Part shown: positions 55,008 through 64,000 of the stretch, one piece after another
Position numbering within the stretch: the first letter of the stretch is position 1
Layout: every line of letters starts with the position of its first letter
NCBI GenBank assembly: GCA_035502995.1
Contig: DATJTW010000107.1
Coordinates: 62,001-126,000, forward strand
Source of the DNA: CADEED01 sp035502995
GTDB taxonomy: Bacteria; Pseudomonadota; Gammaproteobacteria; Steroidobacterales; Steroidobacteraceae
Direction: 5' to 3'
Length of the DNA: 64,000 nucleotides
Notes under the pieces: model-generated
What the model was told of the DNA's origin: nothing
What the model saw: the letters and a program-made list of their open reading frames with translations, nothing else
The model's database searches: none
Made by a program: the position numbers and the translations under genes

Positions 55008-55017
55008 AAGGAGGAGG
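55008..55017 (+). promoter_or_regulatory. Near-perfect ribosome binding site
   Basis: AAGGAGGAGG ends 5 bases ahead of ATG 55023 and decides this start over upstream in-frame codons from 54930. It suggests high translation. Confidence 0.8.
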
Positions 55018-55022
55018 AATTC

Positions 55023-56108
55023 ATGACTAAAGGACTAGCGATCAGCGCGGGCTTCTTCGTTGCAACCATGAGCAGCTTCGCCTCGGCTGCAACACTGCGC
55101 GTGCCGCAAACCTACCCCTCGATTCAAAGTGCAGTCGATGCCGCACGACCCAACGACATGGTGCTCGTCGCGCCGGGCACGTATTTCGAGAACGTCCACG
55201 TCAGCAAGCCGCTCAAGCTCGTGTCCACGCAAGGCGCCGCGCGCACCATCGTCGACGCGAACCACTATCGCTCGGCGTTGACGATCCGCGGCAACAACGT
55301 ACCGTCGGAGTTCGTCACGGTGAGGGGGTTCACCTTCACGCATGGCGAATTCACGATGCCGCCGACGCCCGAATTCCCGGATCCCACCGGGACGGGCATC
55401 GATGCGGCGGGAATGAACGTCGTCATCGACCACAACATCATCGAGGACAACCTGAGTTGCGAAGCCGGCATGCTGGTGACCGCCAAGAAGAGTTTCGTCA
55501 CGGACAACGTAGTCCGCAACAATTCGGGGAACTGGATGTGTGCATTCCGCGGTGCCGGAATGTCCGTCGGCGGAAGCTTCGACTTCGATGAAGAAGCCGT
55601 CATCGAGCGCAACGACGTCTACGGAAACGCAGGAGTCGGCATCAATTCGGGCGCTCTGCATAAGCTCACGATGCGATTCAATCATTCGCATCACAACGGC
55701 GGCACCGGCGCCTTCGGCCCTGGCATCGCGATCGACACCGTCTCGGGAGAGATCTCGAACAATGTGATCGATCACAATACCTCGTCGAGAGGCTCCGCGA
55801 TGAGCTTGATCATGGCGACCGACGATCCGATCCCCAATGGTTTGTCGATGCTCGTGACCAACAACCTGATGCTGAACAACGTTTCGACGCTCCTGAACGA
55901 TGGTGAACCCAACGACGGCAGCGTCGTCATCATCGACAGCTATACGTCGCGGGGCATCAAGTTCATCGGAAACACGGTGATCACGCCGACTCCGGCGCCG
56001 CTGATCTATTGCATCCGCGAGCGTGAAAACGCGTATCCGGTATTGATCGGCAATATCCTGTCGAACAACGCTGGCGCGGTGTTCAGCGAGGATTGTCATC
56101 GGCCCTGA
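55023..56108 (+). CDS. Secreted right-handed beta-helix (pectin-lyase-like) protein
   Basis: 361 residues from the ATG after the strong site. Signal peptide ends at FASAA. The rest has the parallel beta-helix look: YPSIQSAVDAARPNDMVLVAPGTY is the standard start, followed by repeated short strands with Asn-rich turns (IDHNIIEDN, ISNNVIDHN, NNLMLNN). Codon use is less GC-rich in places (more AAC/AAT and TCG), hinting at a different history. No catalytic triad was found. Likely a surface glycan-binding or lyase-like protein. Confidence 0.85.
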   Translation: MTKGLAISAGFFVATMSSFASAATLRVPQTYPSIQSAVDAARPNDMVLVAPGTYFENVHVSKPLKLVSTQGAARTIVDANHYRSALTIRGNNVPSEFVTVRGFTFTHGEFTMPPTPEFPDPTGTGIDAAGMNVVIDHNIIEDNLSCEAGMLVTAKKSFVTDNVVRNNSGNWMCAFRGAGMSVGGSFDFDEEAVIERNDVYGNAGVGINSGALHKLTMRFNHSHHNGGTGAFGPGIAIDTVSGEISNNVIDHNTSSRGSAMSLIMATDDPIPNGLSMLVTNNLMLNNVSTLLNDGEPNDGSVVIIDSYTSRGIKFIGNTVITPTPAPLIYCIRERENAYPVLIGNILSNNAGAVFSEDCHRP

Positions 56109-56261
56109 AGTGCAACCGCTGCGGCGACTGCAAGCCAAGCGTCTCCTCGAAGCAAGTAGTTCCCGCCGCCTTCCGACGGTGCTTCTATTTACTGATCGGC
56201 CTGGCAGACCGAGCGCCTGCGGGGCGCGCTACCGAATCCAGCAATAGGTAGATTGCGCCCC

Positions 56262-58655
56262 TCAGTTGCAACTCGTCAGCGAATTCACCCACGCACTGAC
56301 CAACGCCACGCCCTCTTCGTCCACCTTCGCCGACCCGATCACCGGCATGCCGTAGGCATCACGCCGGTTCATGCGCGACACCAGCACGGATTTCGCCGCG
56401 CTGCCCGGTGTGATGAGCCGCGCATTCGCGATGCCGAGATCACCCAGACCCGGCACGACGTTGCAGGTGCTGGTCCCCGCGAGAGTCGCGGTGTACCGCA
56501 GGTCCATGTTGGCCGTCGACCCGCCATCCGGACGATGGCACTGCGAACAGTTCGAATGCAGATACGCCCGCGCACGCTCTGCCAGCGTGCCGGCCGTTCC
56601 CTTCGGATCGGGATACGCGACCACGTCCGTCGGATTTTCGACGGGCGGCGTCAGCACGTTGATCGCGTCGAGTGTCACCAGCTGGTGAGCATCGCGGCCC
56701 GTCTGCGGATACTTGAAGCTGGTCGCCAATTGTTTGGTCTCGAGGCCGAGCGAGAAGCCCGCCGCCTCGGTATGGCACTGCAGACACTGGCCCTCGCTCG
56801 GATAGGTCCACGACTGGTCGCCGATCGTCACCTTCTTGCCGCCGCGCACCAGCGTCGCGTCGGTCTGCGCCGCGTTCCATTCGTAGCTGTAGCCCGCCCA
56901 GACGCCGTCGGGATGCCGCATGAAGAGGCGAGTCTCGATCAGTCGATTGTCGAGACGGAAGTTCTTCATCAGTACGGTGCCGTTGGGAAAGTCCCAGTCG
57001 CCGGTCGCGCCGACGGTGATGTTCTTTCCGTTGGGCAAGCCGATCCAGCGTTCTTTGACCGCGCCGTCGGACCACAGGGGCGCGTTCGGCTGGAAGGGGA
57101 TCAAACCACTCGACGGCTGCGTCGCGTTCGCCGCGTTGACGCAGCCGGTGGCCGATAGTTTGGTCGCGACGCCGCCGCCGCCGGCGCTGGGGCCGGTGAT
57201 GCGCTGCAGATCGTTGTAGATGTTGGTGAAGTAGATCTCGCCGTCGTTGCCCTCGGTGAACGACGAGGGTTTCAGGCCGGACTGGAACTCGGCCGTCATG
57301 TTCAGCGTCGGCTTGGTGTCGTTCGGGATGTTCCAGATGAACCCGCCGAAGGAACCGAACACGTAGCGGCCGACCAGGCTCGGGATCGCGGTGCCGCGAT
57401 AGACGACGCCGCCGATGACCACGTGGCCGACTTCATGGGTGAACTGGGCGATGGGCGGATTCAGATCGGTCTTGCCGACGCAGCCGCCGCCGGTGGGCCA
57501 GCGCTTGTCTCCGGAGATGTCGATCGTGCCTTCACGGCAGCGCCAGCCGTAGTTGCCACCCTTCTTGACGAGGTTCACTTCCTCAATGTCGCTCTCGCCG
57601 ACGTCGCCTAACCAGATGTCACCGGTGCCGCGATCGAAGTTCCACTGCCAGGGATTGCGGAATCCCCAGGCGAAGATCTCGGGACAGCTCTGGGGGCCGG
57701 TGCCGCCGTTCAGGTTGCAGAGCGTGTTGCCGACGAACGGATTGTCCGCGGGGATGCTGTACAACGCCGAGCCGGTGGTGCTGCGGATGTCGATGCGCAG
57801 CATCTTTCCGAGCAGCGTGGTCATCAGCTGGCCCTTGTCGACCTTCCAGGAATTTCCGTCGCCCGTGCTCATGTAGAGCAGATGGTCCGCGCCGAAGTTG
57901 AGGCGGCCGGCGTGGTGATGTTCGGTGTCCTTGTAGAGATCGAGGACGATGCGCTCGGAATCCGGATCGAGCGTGAGCCCACCGTCGTTCGACGTGAACT
58001 CGGAGAGATGGGTGTTCGGTCCGGCGAGGTTGCGCGTCTTGGACGTGTAGGTGACGTACGCGCGCGGCGTGGCGGGCCAGTCGGGGTGGAACGCGATGCT
58101 GAACAAGCCGCATTCGGCGCAGGCGGAATCCACGCGCGCGGTGATGTCCAGGAACATCGAGGTCGTGGTCACCGCCTGGTCGTTGGCGAACGTGCGGATG
58201 GTGCCGAACCGCTCTACCGTGAACCAGCGGCTCGAGTCGCTGGGTATCTGGGTCATCTGCGTGAGCTGACCGTTGAATTTGAGCTTCGGAAACACGCGCT
58301 CGGTGCCGAGAGTCGTGCTGCCCGTGGCGCGCGCGGGCGCGACGCAGCTGGTGTTGCTGGGACGGGTATCCAGTCCACTCACGGTCGCTTCAGCAGGCGG
58401 CGGGGGCGGCGGGGGCGGTGTCGGCGAGGGCGACGGAGAAGGAGATGGGGACGGCGACGGGGAAGGAGACGGCGACGGTGAGGGAGCGGGTGACGACGGC
58501 GGGGGAACCGGGATATCCCCGCTTCCCGATCCAGGCGGGGTTGCCGAACTCGGACCTCCCGACCCACCGGAGCAGCCGGCAAGCAACACCATCATCGCGA
58601 CGGCGAATCCGCGGCGCATTCCCGACTGCTGCGAGCGTTCGACTGGAGTCATCAT
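56262..58655 (-). CDS. PQQ sugar dehydrogenase-type lipoprotein with two cytochrome c sites
   Basis: 797 residues from ATG 58655 (58652 or 58619 also possible). Lipoprotein signal VLLAGC. Then a Gly/Ser segment and a PSPSPSPS run ending in PPPPPPPP. Residues about 90-440 are a GSDH-like soluble glucose dehydrogenase fold with GLFSIAFHPDW, HHHAGRLNFG, FAWGFRNPWQW, GDVGESDIEEVN and GGNYGWRCREG. The C-terminal part holds two heme sites, CLQCH and CSQCH. It probably oxidises sugars and passes electrons to its own hemes. It has no neighbour of related function. Confidence 0.88.
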   Translation of the reverse strand: MMTPVERSQQSGMRRGFAVAMMVLLAGCSGGSGGPSSATPPGSGSGDIPVPPPSSPAPSPSPSPSPSPSPSPSPSPSPTPPPPPPPPAEATVSGLDTRPSNTSCVAPARATGSTTLGTERVFPKLKFNGQLTQMTQIPSDSSRWFTVERFGTIRTFANDQAVTTTSMFLDITARVDSACAECGLFSIAFHPDWPATPRAYVTYTSKTRNLAGPNTHLSEFTSNDGGLTLDPDSERIVLDLYKDTEHHHAGRLNFGADHLLYMSTGDGNSWKVDKGQLMTTLLGKMLRIDIRSTTGSALYSIPADNPFVGNTLCNLNGGTGPQSCPEIFAWGFRNPWQWNFDRGTGDIWLGDVGESDIEEVNLVKKGGNYGWRCREGTIDISGDKRWPTGGGCVGKTDLNPPIAQFTHEVGHVVIGGVVYRGTAIPSLVGRYVFGSFGGFIWNIPNDTKPTLNMTAEFQSGLKPSSFTEGNDGEIYFTNIYNDLQRITGPSAGGGGVATKLSATGCVNAANATQPSSGLIPFQPNAPLWSDGAVKERWIGLPNGKNITVGATGDWDFPNGTVLMKNFRLDNRLIETRLFMRHPDGVWAGYSYEWNAAQTDATLVRGGKKVTIGDQSWTYPSEGQCLQCHTEAAGFSLGLETKQLATSFKYPQTGRDAHQLVTLDAINVLTPPVENPTDVVAYPDPKGTAGTLAERARAYLHSNCSQCHRPDGGSTANMDLRYTATLAGTSTCNVVPGLGDLGIANARLITPGSAAKSVLVSRMNRRDAYGMPVIGSAKVDEEGVALVSAWVNSLTSCN
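58420..58495 (-). repeat. Short tandem repeat coding Pro-Ser run
   Basis: A near-6-base repeat codes the PSPSPS linker of the dehydrogenase lipoprotein and its poly-Pro end. Copy number may vary by slippage. Confidence 0.8.
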
Positions 58656-59000
58656 TTTGTAGGCCCATCCCTTCCTGATTGCCCCCAGAGTAGCTAGAGC
58701 ACGTTCCACTGAACGCCCCTGATGTCCTTCTTGCCTTATCGCCCGATGTCTACATCCGGGGTCGGCTGGCGCGGGCTGCGTCAGGATTGCGCTGACACGA
58801 CTGATGGATAAACAGGACGCGGCACGCACCGAGCGGCGCGGTAGTCGGCCGTGTCGGACACAGACGCACCAAACTGTCGCTGGCGATGCACCCTTAGCGC
58901 GTTGACGCGACTGTCTCGATGCGGCGTCCGATAGGCAGACAGCGGGTGGCGGACTCCTACAATATGGCGCCTTTCGGATCGCCGGACGAACGGCTCCGGC
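58656..59000. other. Intergenic region upstream of the exonuclease remnant
   Basis: 345 bases without a supported gene. A TACAAT (58958-58963) near the right end could be a -10 box with no convincing -35. Nothing else was recognised. Confidence 0.45.
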
Positions 59001-59279
59001 GTGACCACCCTTCGCTCGATCATTTCCGACCGGAAAGATCGCGCGATCACCGACTTCGTGGTCGCGATACCACGCGGCCTGAATTGCGCGGCCGGTGACC
59101 TCCACTTCGATCCCTGGCAGCCGGCGCAACGCATCTGCCTCACGCATTCGCATCGCGACCATTTGCGCCCGGGAGGACGCGGCGCGTATTTGCCGAACTC
59201 ACCGCGTTTGCCAAGGAACCGGCCTATCTACACAGTGCGGCCGCATCGACCGCCGACGTCCACCACGCAGCCAGAATGA
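59001..59279 (+). pseudogene. Remnant of a metallo-beta-lactamase ligase-associated exonuclease-like gene
   Basis: The frame from GTG 59001 reads IPRGLNCAAGDLHFDPWQPA followed by LTHSHRDHLRPG, which matches the start of the ligase-associated exonuclease family of the metallo-beta-lactamase fold: GLYCxxGxFxIDPW then THAHSDHARxG. The HxHxDH metal motif is kept (HSHRDH). After about 60 residues the similarity ends and the frame stops at 59279 (full length is about 330 residues). The remainder of the gene is missing, so this is a truncated, probably dead fragment. A ligase partner gene is not in the window. Confidence 0.7.
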
Positions 59280-59435
59280 AGACGCTGCCGACGCTGACCG
59301 CGACGGTCGCGAAATCCCGTGGCCAGCCGAACAGGTCCTGGAAGTAGGAGTCGGCTGAGATTTCCCGTCACGAGTTCCGTCTGACGAGCGCGGACTGCCC
59401 GAGCACACTCCTAACAACCAGGTGCGGACACGGAC

Positions 59436-60032
59436 ATGAAGAAGCAGTCGAAACCCAGGGCGACCGAGTTGAAATCGGCAGCGTTCGCCAAGGCGAAGCG
59501 CGTAGCGCCGCGGCAGGCAATCCATATCGGCAGCACGCCGGCCACGAAATTCCGCGGCGATGCCGCGATCTTCGGAAGACTGGTCGAAGACCATGACCGG
59601 CACCGGGCATTGTTCTCGATGATCGCCGCCAGCGACGCCGGGTCCCCCGATCGGGCGAAGCTGTTCCGAGAGCTCGTGCACGAGATCAAGGGTCACGCCG
59701 CAGCCGAAGAACAGGCGCTGTGGTCCACGGTGCTGCGTCATCCCGAGAGCACCGACGCCGGCCGCCATGCCGTCGCCGAACACAAGAAGATCGACGACCT
59801 GTTCGCCGACCTGGCCGCGCGGAACATGAAACGCCGCGGCTGGCTCCAGCGCTTCGGCGCAGCGAAGGAGCTCTACCTGCACCACATCCGCGAGGAGGAG
59901 CAGGAGCAGTTCGTGGAATCACAGAAGGTACTGACCGTGGCGGACCAGCGTTACATGCGCCGAGTATTCGAACGGCGCAAGCGCGAGGAGAAAGCAAACG
60001 CCAGGGTCACGCCGAAGATCCGGCTCAAGTAG
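59436..60032 (+). CDS. Hemerythrin HHE-domain protein
   Basis: 198 residues. The charged, basic N-terminus (KKQSKPRATELK) is followed by a four-helix hemerythrin domain with iron ligands in EDHDRHRALF, IKGHAAAEEQALW, AEHKKIDDLF and YLHHIREEEQEQF. Hemerythrin domains bind iron and oxygen or sense it; bacterial HHE proteins often protect against oxidative stress. It lies next to the exonuclease remnant on the same strand, and about 30 bases from the convergent TIR gene. Confidence 0.9.
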   Translation: MKKQSKPRATELKSAAFAKAKRVAPRQAIHIGSTPATKFRGDAAIFGRLVEDHDRHRALFSMIAASDAGSPDRAKLFRELVHEIKGHAAAEEQALWSTVLRHPESTDAGRHAVAEHKKIDDLFADLAARNMKRRGWLQRFGAAKELYLHHIREEEQEQFVESQKVLTVADQRYMRRVFERRKREEKANARVTPKIRLK

Positions 60033-60062
60033 CGGAACGCCGCCGCCGACTAGCCCGGCCCG

Positions 60063-60932
60063 TCAGTAGCGGACGACCCGGAAGCATTTCGTCGCGGGCT
60101 CGTAGTAGACGCGAACCGTGATCGTCTCCGGGCGCGCCAAGGCGTCGACGAGTTGGGATCGACCCTCGGTGGCGTCGCAGATTTCCCGCGGTTCCTGCTC
60201 GTTGATCGTCCGGTCCGTCCATGAGCACTGCCCGGGAATCATCGACTCCGAAGCGGGTTGATCGGACGGCACGAAGCCGATCCTCACGCCACCCGTGCTC
60301 TCGTTGCGCACCTCGAACGGACCGCCGCCTCGACACTTCATGGCGTAGGTGACCGCGTTCGTCGCGTTGGCGGCACCTGCACTCGACGGTTCGACCGCGG
60401 ATGAATCAGCGTCGCCCCGCTTCGACGTCATCCAGAAGGTCCCGCCGGCGATGGCGACGACCGCGACAACCATGGCCAGCGATGTCCTCGACGGACCGCG
60501 CTGGCGCGCGGTCGGCGGCGTCTCGATTCGAACGTCGGATTTCCCGCCCAACCGCTCTGCGATTCCTTCCAGCAGTGGCTGCAATGCCGGGCTCGCCGCG
60601 TCTCCATTCCAGCCGACGAGATCGATCGCCTGGCGGCGCCGGAACTCGATCGGCTGCCGGACTTCGTCGATGAGTATCGGGATCAGCGCCTCGCGTTCCA
60701 GCGCGGCAGCGGCCTCGTTCTTGACCCATTCGGAATTGATCGACGTCTTCGACCACAGGACGAGCGCACACCGGGCGGAATCGAGCTGCTGCTCGATGAT
60801 CGTGTCGAATGACGTGCCCGCGGCGATCTTTCGATCCCACCACACGGACCATCCCTGCTCACCCAGGGCATTGGCCAGCTTCTCGGCCCGCGCACGGTCC
60901 TCGCGTGAGTAACTCATGAAGACGTCGGCCAT
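60063..60932 (-). CDS. TIR-domain membrane protein
   Basis: 289 residues from ATG 60932. TIR domain (1-135): ADVFMSYSREDR, WWDRKIAAGTSF, ALVLWSKTSINSEWVKNE (catalytic-type Glu73) and IPILID. A membrane helix follows at about 150-170 and then a soluble, probably periplasmic domain of about 120 residues with Cys residues (MKCRGGGPFEV, GQCSW, EICDA, KCFRVVRY), which may form disulfides. TIR on one side and a sensor-like domain on the other fits membrane stress signalling; this is inference. It stands alone, not with other TIR genes. Confidence 0.85.
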   Translation of the reverse strand: MADVFMSYSREDRARAEKLANALGEQGWSVWWDRKIAAGTSFDTIIEQQLDSARCALVLWSKTSINSEWVKNEAAAALEREALIPILIDEVRQPIEFRRRQAIDLVGWNGDAASPALQPLLEGIAERLGGKSDVRIETPPTARQRGPSRTSLAMVVAVVAIAGGTFWMTSKRGDADSSAVEPSSAGAANATNAVTYAMKCRGGGPFEVRNESTGGVRIGFVPSDQPASESMIPGQCSWTDRTINEQEPREICDATEGRSQLVDALARPETITVRVYYEPATKCFRVVRY

Positions 60933-61090
60933 CGTCGTTCTCCAGCCGGGCGCGGGCAACCCGAACCCGCGCGTCATCTTCGCGCGGTTGTTAGCGCATT
61001 GCCACCTGCCGGCGACCCGCGATGCCCATCTACCCGGCTTTCGACTTCGATGGCGCCGCGCCGCAGCAAGGGGCGCGGCCGGCCCAAACG

Positions 61091-61122
61091 AAAAACCCCC
61101 GCCAGTTTCCCGACGGGGGTTT
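61091..61122 (-). terminator. Terminator after groEL
   Basis: AAACCCCCG and CGGGGGTTT form a 9-bp stem (61093-61101 with 61114-61122). On the minus strand T residues follow (61091-61095). It lies about 50 bases past the groEL stop. Confidence 0.8.
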
Positions 61123-61172
61123 CTCTATCTACCTTCGACTGAGCGTCGAACCGTAACGAGCGTCTCCGCTCC

Positions 61173-62816
<1,644 letters not shown>

Positions 62817-62818
62817 GA

Positions 62819-63112
62819 TTATTTGCCCTCAATGACGGCCATGACGTCTTCTTCACGCATGACCACGAGTTCATCCCCGTCCACCTTCACTTCGGTGCCG
62901 GAGTACTTGCCGAACAGGATCTTGTCGCCGATCTTCACGTCGAGCGCACGGACGCTGCCGTCTTCCAAAATCTTGCCCTTGCCGACCGCAACGACCTTGC
63001 CCTGCACGGGCTTCTCGGCGGCCGAGTCCGGAATCACGATGCCGCCGGCGGATTTCGTCTCGCTCTCGAGACGCTTCACGATCACGCGGTCATGAAGGGG
63101 ACGAATCTTCAT
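62819..63112 (-). CDS. groS: Co-chaperonin GroES
   Basis: 97 residues, normal length, beginning MKIRPLHDRV and containing GGIVIPDSA, the mobile loop area. It caps the GroEL ring. ATG 63112 has AAGGAG upstream. It is the first gene of the operon, under the CIRCE element at 63170-63196. Confidence 0.99.
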   Translation of the reverse strand: MKIRPLHDRVIVKRLESETKSAGGIVIPDSAAEKPVQGKVVAVGKGKILEDGSVRALDVKIGDKILFGKYSGTEVKVDGDELVVMREEDVMAVIEGK

Positions 63113-63169
63113 GGGTTCGCTCCTTAGATGAGTAGAGGTAAAGGGGTTGAAAGAACGGGGGGAGCCCTA

Positions 63170-63196
63170 TTAGCACTCCCCCCGAATGGCTGCTAA
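63170..63196 (-). promoter_or_regulatory. CIRCE operator (HrcA binding site)
   Basis: TTAGCACTC, a 9-base spacer, then GGCTGCTAA. The consensus is TTAGCACTC-N9-GAGTGCTAA, so the first arm is perfect and the second has two changes (7 of 9). It lies about 58 bases upstream of groES and overlaps the likely transcription start. The heat-shock repressor HrcA should bind here. Confidence 0.9.
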
Positions 63197-63223
63197 TTGT
63201 ATTGACCGAGGCCTCCAATTCAA
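63196..63223 (-). promoter_or_regulatory. Likely groES promoter
   Basis: On the minus strand TTGAAT (63218-63223) and TACAAT (63196-63201) are 16 bases apart, close to sigma-70 -35 and -10 boxes. The -10 box touches the CIRCE element, so HrcA can block RNA polymerase. Confidence 0.65.
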
Positions 63224-63390
63224 GCGCGGACGGGCTTTTTTTCGCGTCGGAGGGGCTCGGGAGTGAAATCAGCGGCCTGTTTTGCGGGTCACATCGAGGC
63301 GCGGCCGGCCGGGGTCTTCCATGATCCGGGCGATTCGCGCCCGTTCATATGTCGAATAGGATTGCCGGCCTTCGTGCCGCAGAGGTTTCG

Positions 63391-64000
63391 ATGAGCGCCA
63401 AGAGACTGCTGGCTTTCGCCATCCTTTCCACCGTGCTGGCCCTGCTGACGGCGGGACGCGCCTTCGCGATCGGGGAAGACGAGTTCCTCGACCCCGCCGA
63501 CGCCTTCAAATACACGGCGACCGCGGACGTCAGCACGGTCACCGTCGAGTGGCACGCCACCAAGGGCTACTACCTCTACAAGAAGCGCATGGGTATCGCC
63601 GCGGCGACGCCCGGCGTGACGGTCGGCGAGCCGGTGTACCCGAAGGGCGAGGTCCACAAGGACGAGTACTTCGGCGAGCAGGAAGTCTTCCGCAACGACT
63701 TCAAGGTCACGGCGCCGCTGCAGGGCGCGAAGCCCGGCGACACGATCGCGCTGAAACTGAAATGGCAGGGCTGCGCGGACGCGGGCCTGTGTTACCCGCC
63801 GAGCACGTGGGATGCGACGGTGAAGGTGGCCGGCGCCGCAGCGGCAGCCGCTCCGTCGAAGACCGACGAGGTGTTCGGCGCGAACAAGGCGAAGTCGCCG
63901 ATCGTCGAAGGCGAGGACGAGTTCCTGCCGGTCGATGGCGCGTTCGCGCTGACGGCGGACGCGGCCTCGAAGAACGTCATCAAGCTGAACTGGCGGATCG
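63391..64000 (+). CDS. dsbD: Thiol:disulfide interchange protein DsbD (N-terminal part)
   Basis: Partial gene cut by the right edge: about 203 codons. Signal peptide ends near RAFAIG. The first domain has the DsbD N-terminal pattern with GYYLYKKRM and the redox pair in QGCADAGLCYPP. A second, similar block starts at about residue 174 (DEFLPVDGAFALTADAAS), suggesting a duplicated N-terminal domain. DsbD carries electrons from the cytoplasm to periplasmic thiol proteins. The remaining membrane and thioredoxin-like parts are outside the window. Confidence 0.92.
   Translation, partial: MSAKRLLAFAILSTVLALLTAGRAFAIGEDEFLDPADAFKYTATADVSTVTVEWHATKGYYLYKKRMGIAAATPGVTVGEPVYPKGEVHKDEYFGEQEVFRNDFKVTAPLQGAKPGDTIALKLKWQGCADAGLCYPPSTWDATVKVAGAAAAAAPSKTDEVFGANKAKSPIVEGEDEFLPVDGAFALTADAASKNVIKLNWRI

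Noticed and set aside
59199..59360. Minus-strand stretch with a hydrophobic segment (FATVAVSVGSVFILAAWW)
   Set aside because: No start codon, a stop close upstream and no ribosome site; it could be a remnant of another gene but support is too weak.
8984..61130. Apparent frequent TATCTA (Tyr-Leu with rare CTA codon) in several genes
   Set aside because: Seen by eye only; a count against expectation would be needed and could not be run.

Overview
The window is chromosomal DNA of a very GC-rich Gram-negative bacterium. Tat and lipoprotein signals, a DsbD-type reductase, a GlyGly-CTERM tail and groES-groEL under a CIRCE operator fit a gammaproteobacterium near the Xanthomonadales/Steroidobacterales; this placement is inference. 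No rRNA, tRNA, CRISPR array, integrase or transposase was seen. The window opens inside a GFA-family gene and ends inside dsbD.

Layout. (1) 1-8.8 kb, minus strand: a GFA-like enzyme, an HDOD signalling protein, then a compact operon (7113 to 1842) encoding a membrane protein, a YegI-like kinase, a membrane protein, a TerY/YegL-like vWA protein and a YegK-like PP2C phosphatase, followed upstream by a GH28 glycosidase. (2) 8.98-23.7 kb: a conflict/immunity-like island with a TIR protein translationally coupled to a STAND NTPase, a convergent 1870-residue fusion of two alpha/beta hydrolases with a CHAT protease, an M15 peptidase with a histone-H1-like tail, a TIR plus deoxyribosyltransferase-like protein, a SEFIR plus acetyltransferase protein, a TIR-TM-FGE-sulfatase protein and a small GHG/Cys protein. 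(3) 23.7-44.6 kb: secreted and metabolic genes (Tat-exported glycosidase-like protein, CAP protein, propeller proteins, DUF4412, ankyrin, unusual SDR, EEP hydrolase, second HDOD, aldo/keto reductase, malic enzyme MaeB, M28 peptidase, class V aminotransferase, sugar-binding lipoprotein), ending with a DUF4062/TIR-like gene. (4) 44.8-60.9 kb: exported enzymes, including two orphan quinoprotein/cytochrome c fusions, M12B-like and M13 metallopeptidases, esterases, a beta-helix protein, a decayed metallo-beta-lactamase exonuclease remnant, a hemerythrin and a further TIR-TM gene. (5) 61-64 kb: groEL-groES with CIRCE and terminator, then dsbD.

How the genes may work together. The kinase/phosphatase/vWA set looks like one phospho-signalling unit at the membrane. 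In the island, TIR and SEFIR domains (probable NAD-consuming or scaffold modules) are each joined to a different partner: STAND ATPase, deoxyribosyltransferase fold, GNAT or FGE. The CHAT protein joins a caspase-like protease to two lipase-like domains, a plausible membrane-attacking effector. The strongest candidates for an undescribed system are the TIR-STAND operon with the convergent hydrolase-hydrolase-CHAT gene, and the SEFIR-GNAT protein.
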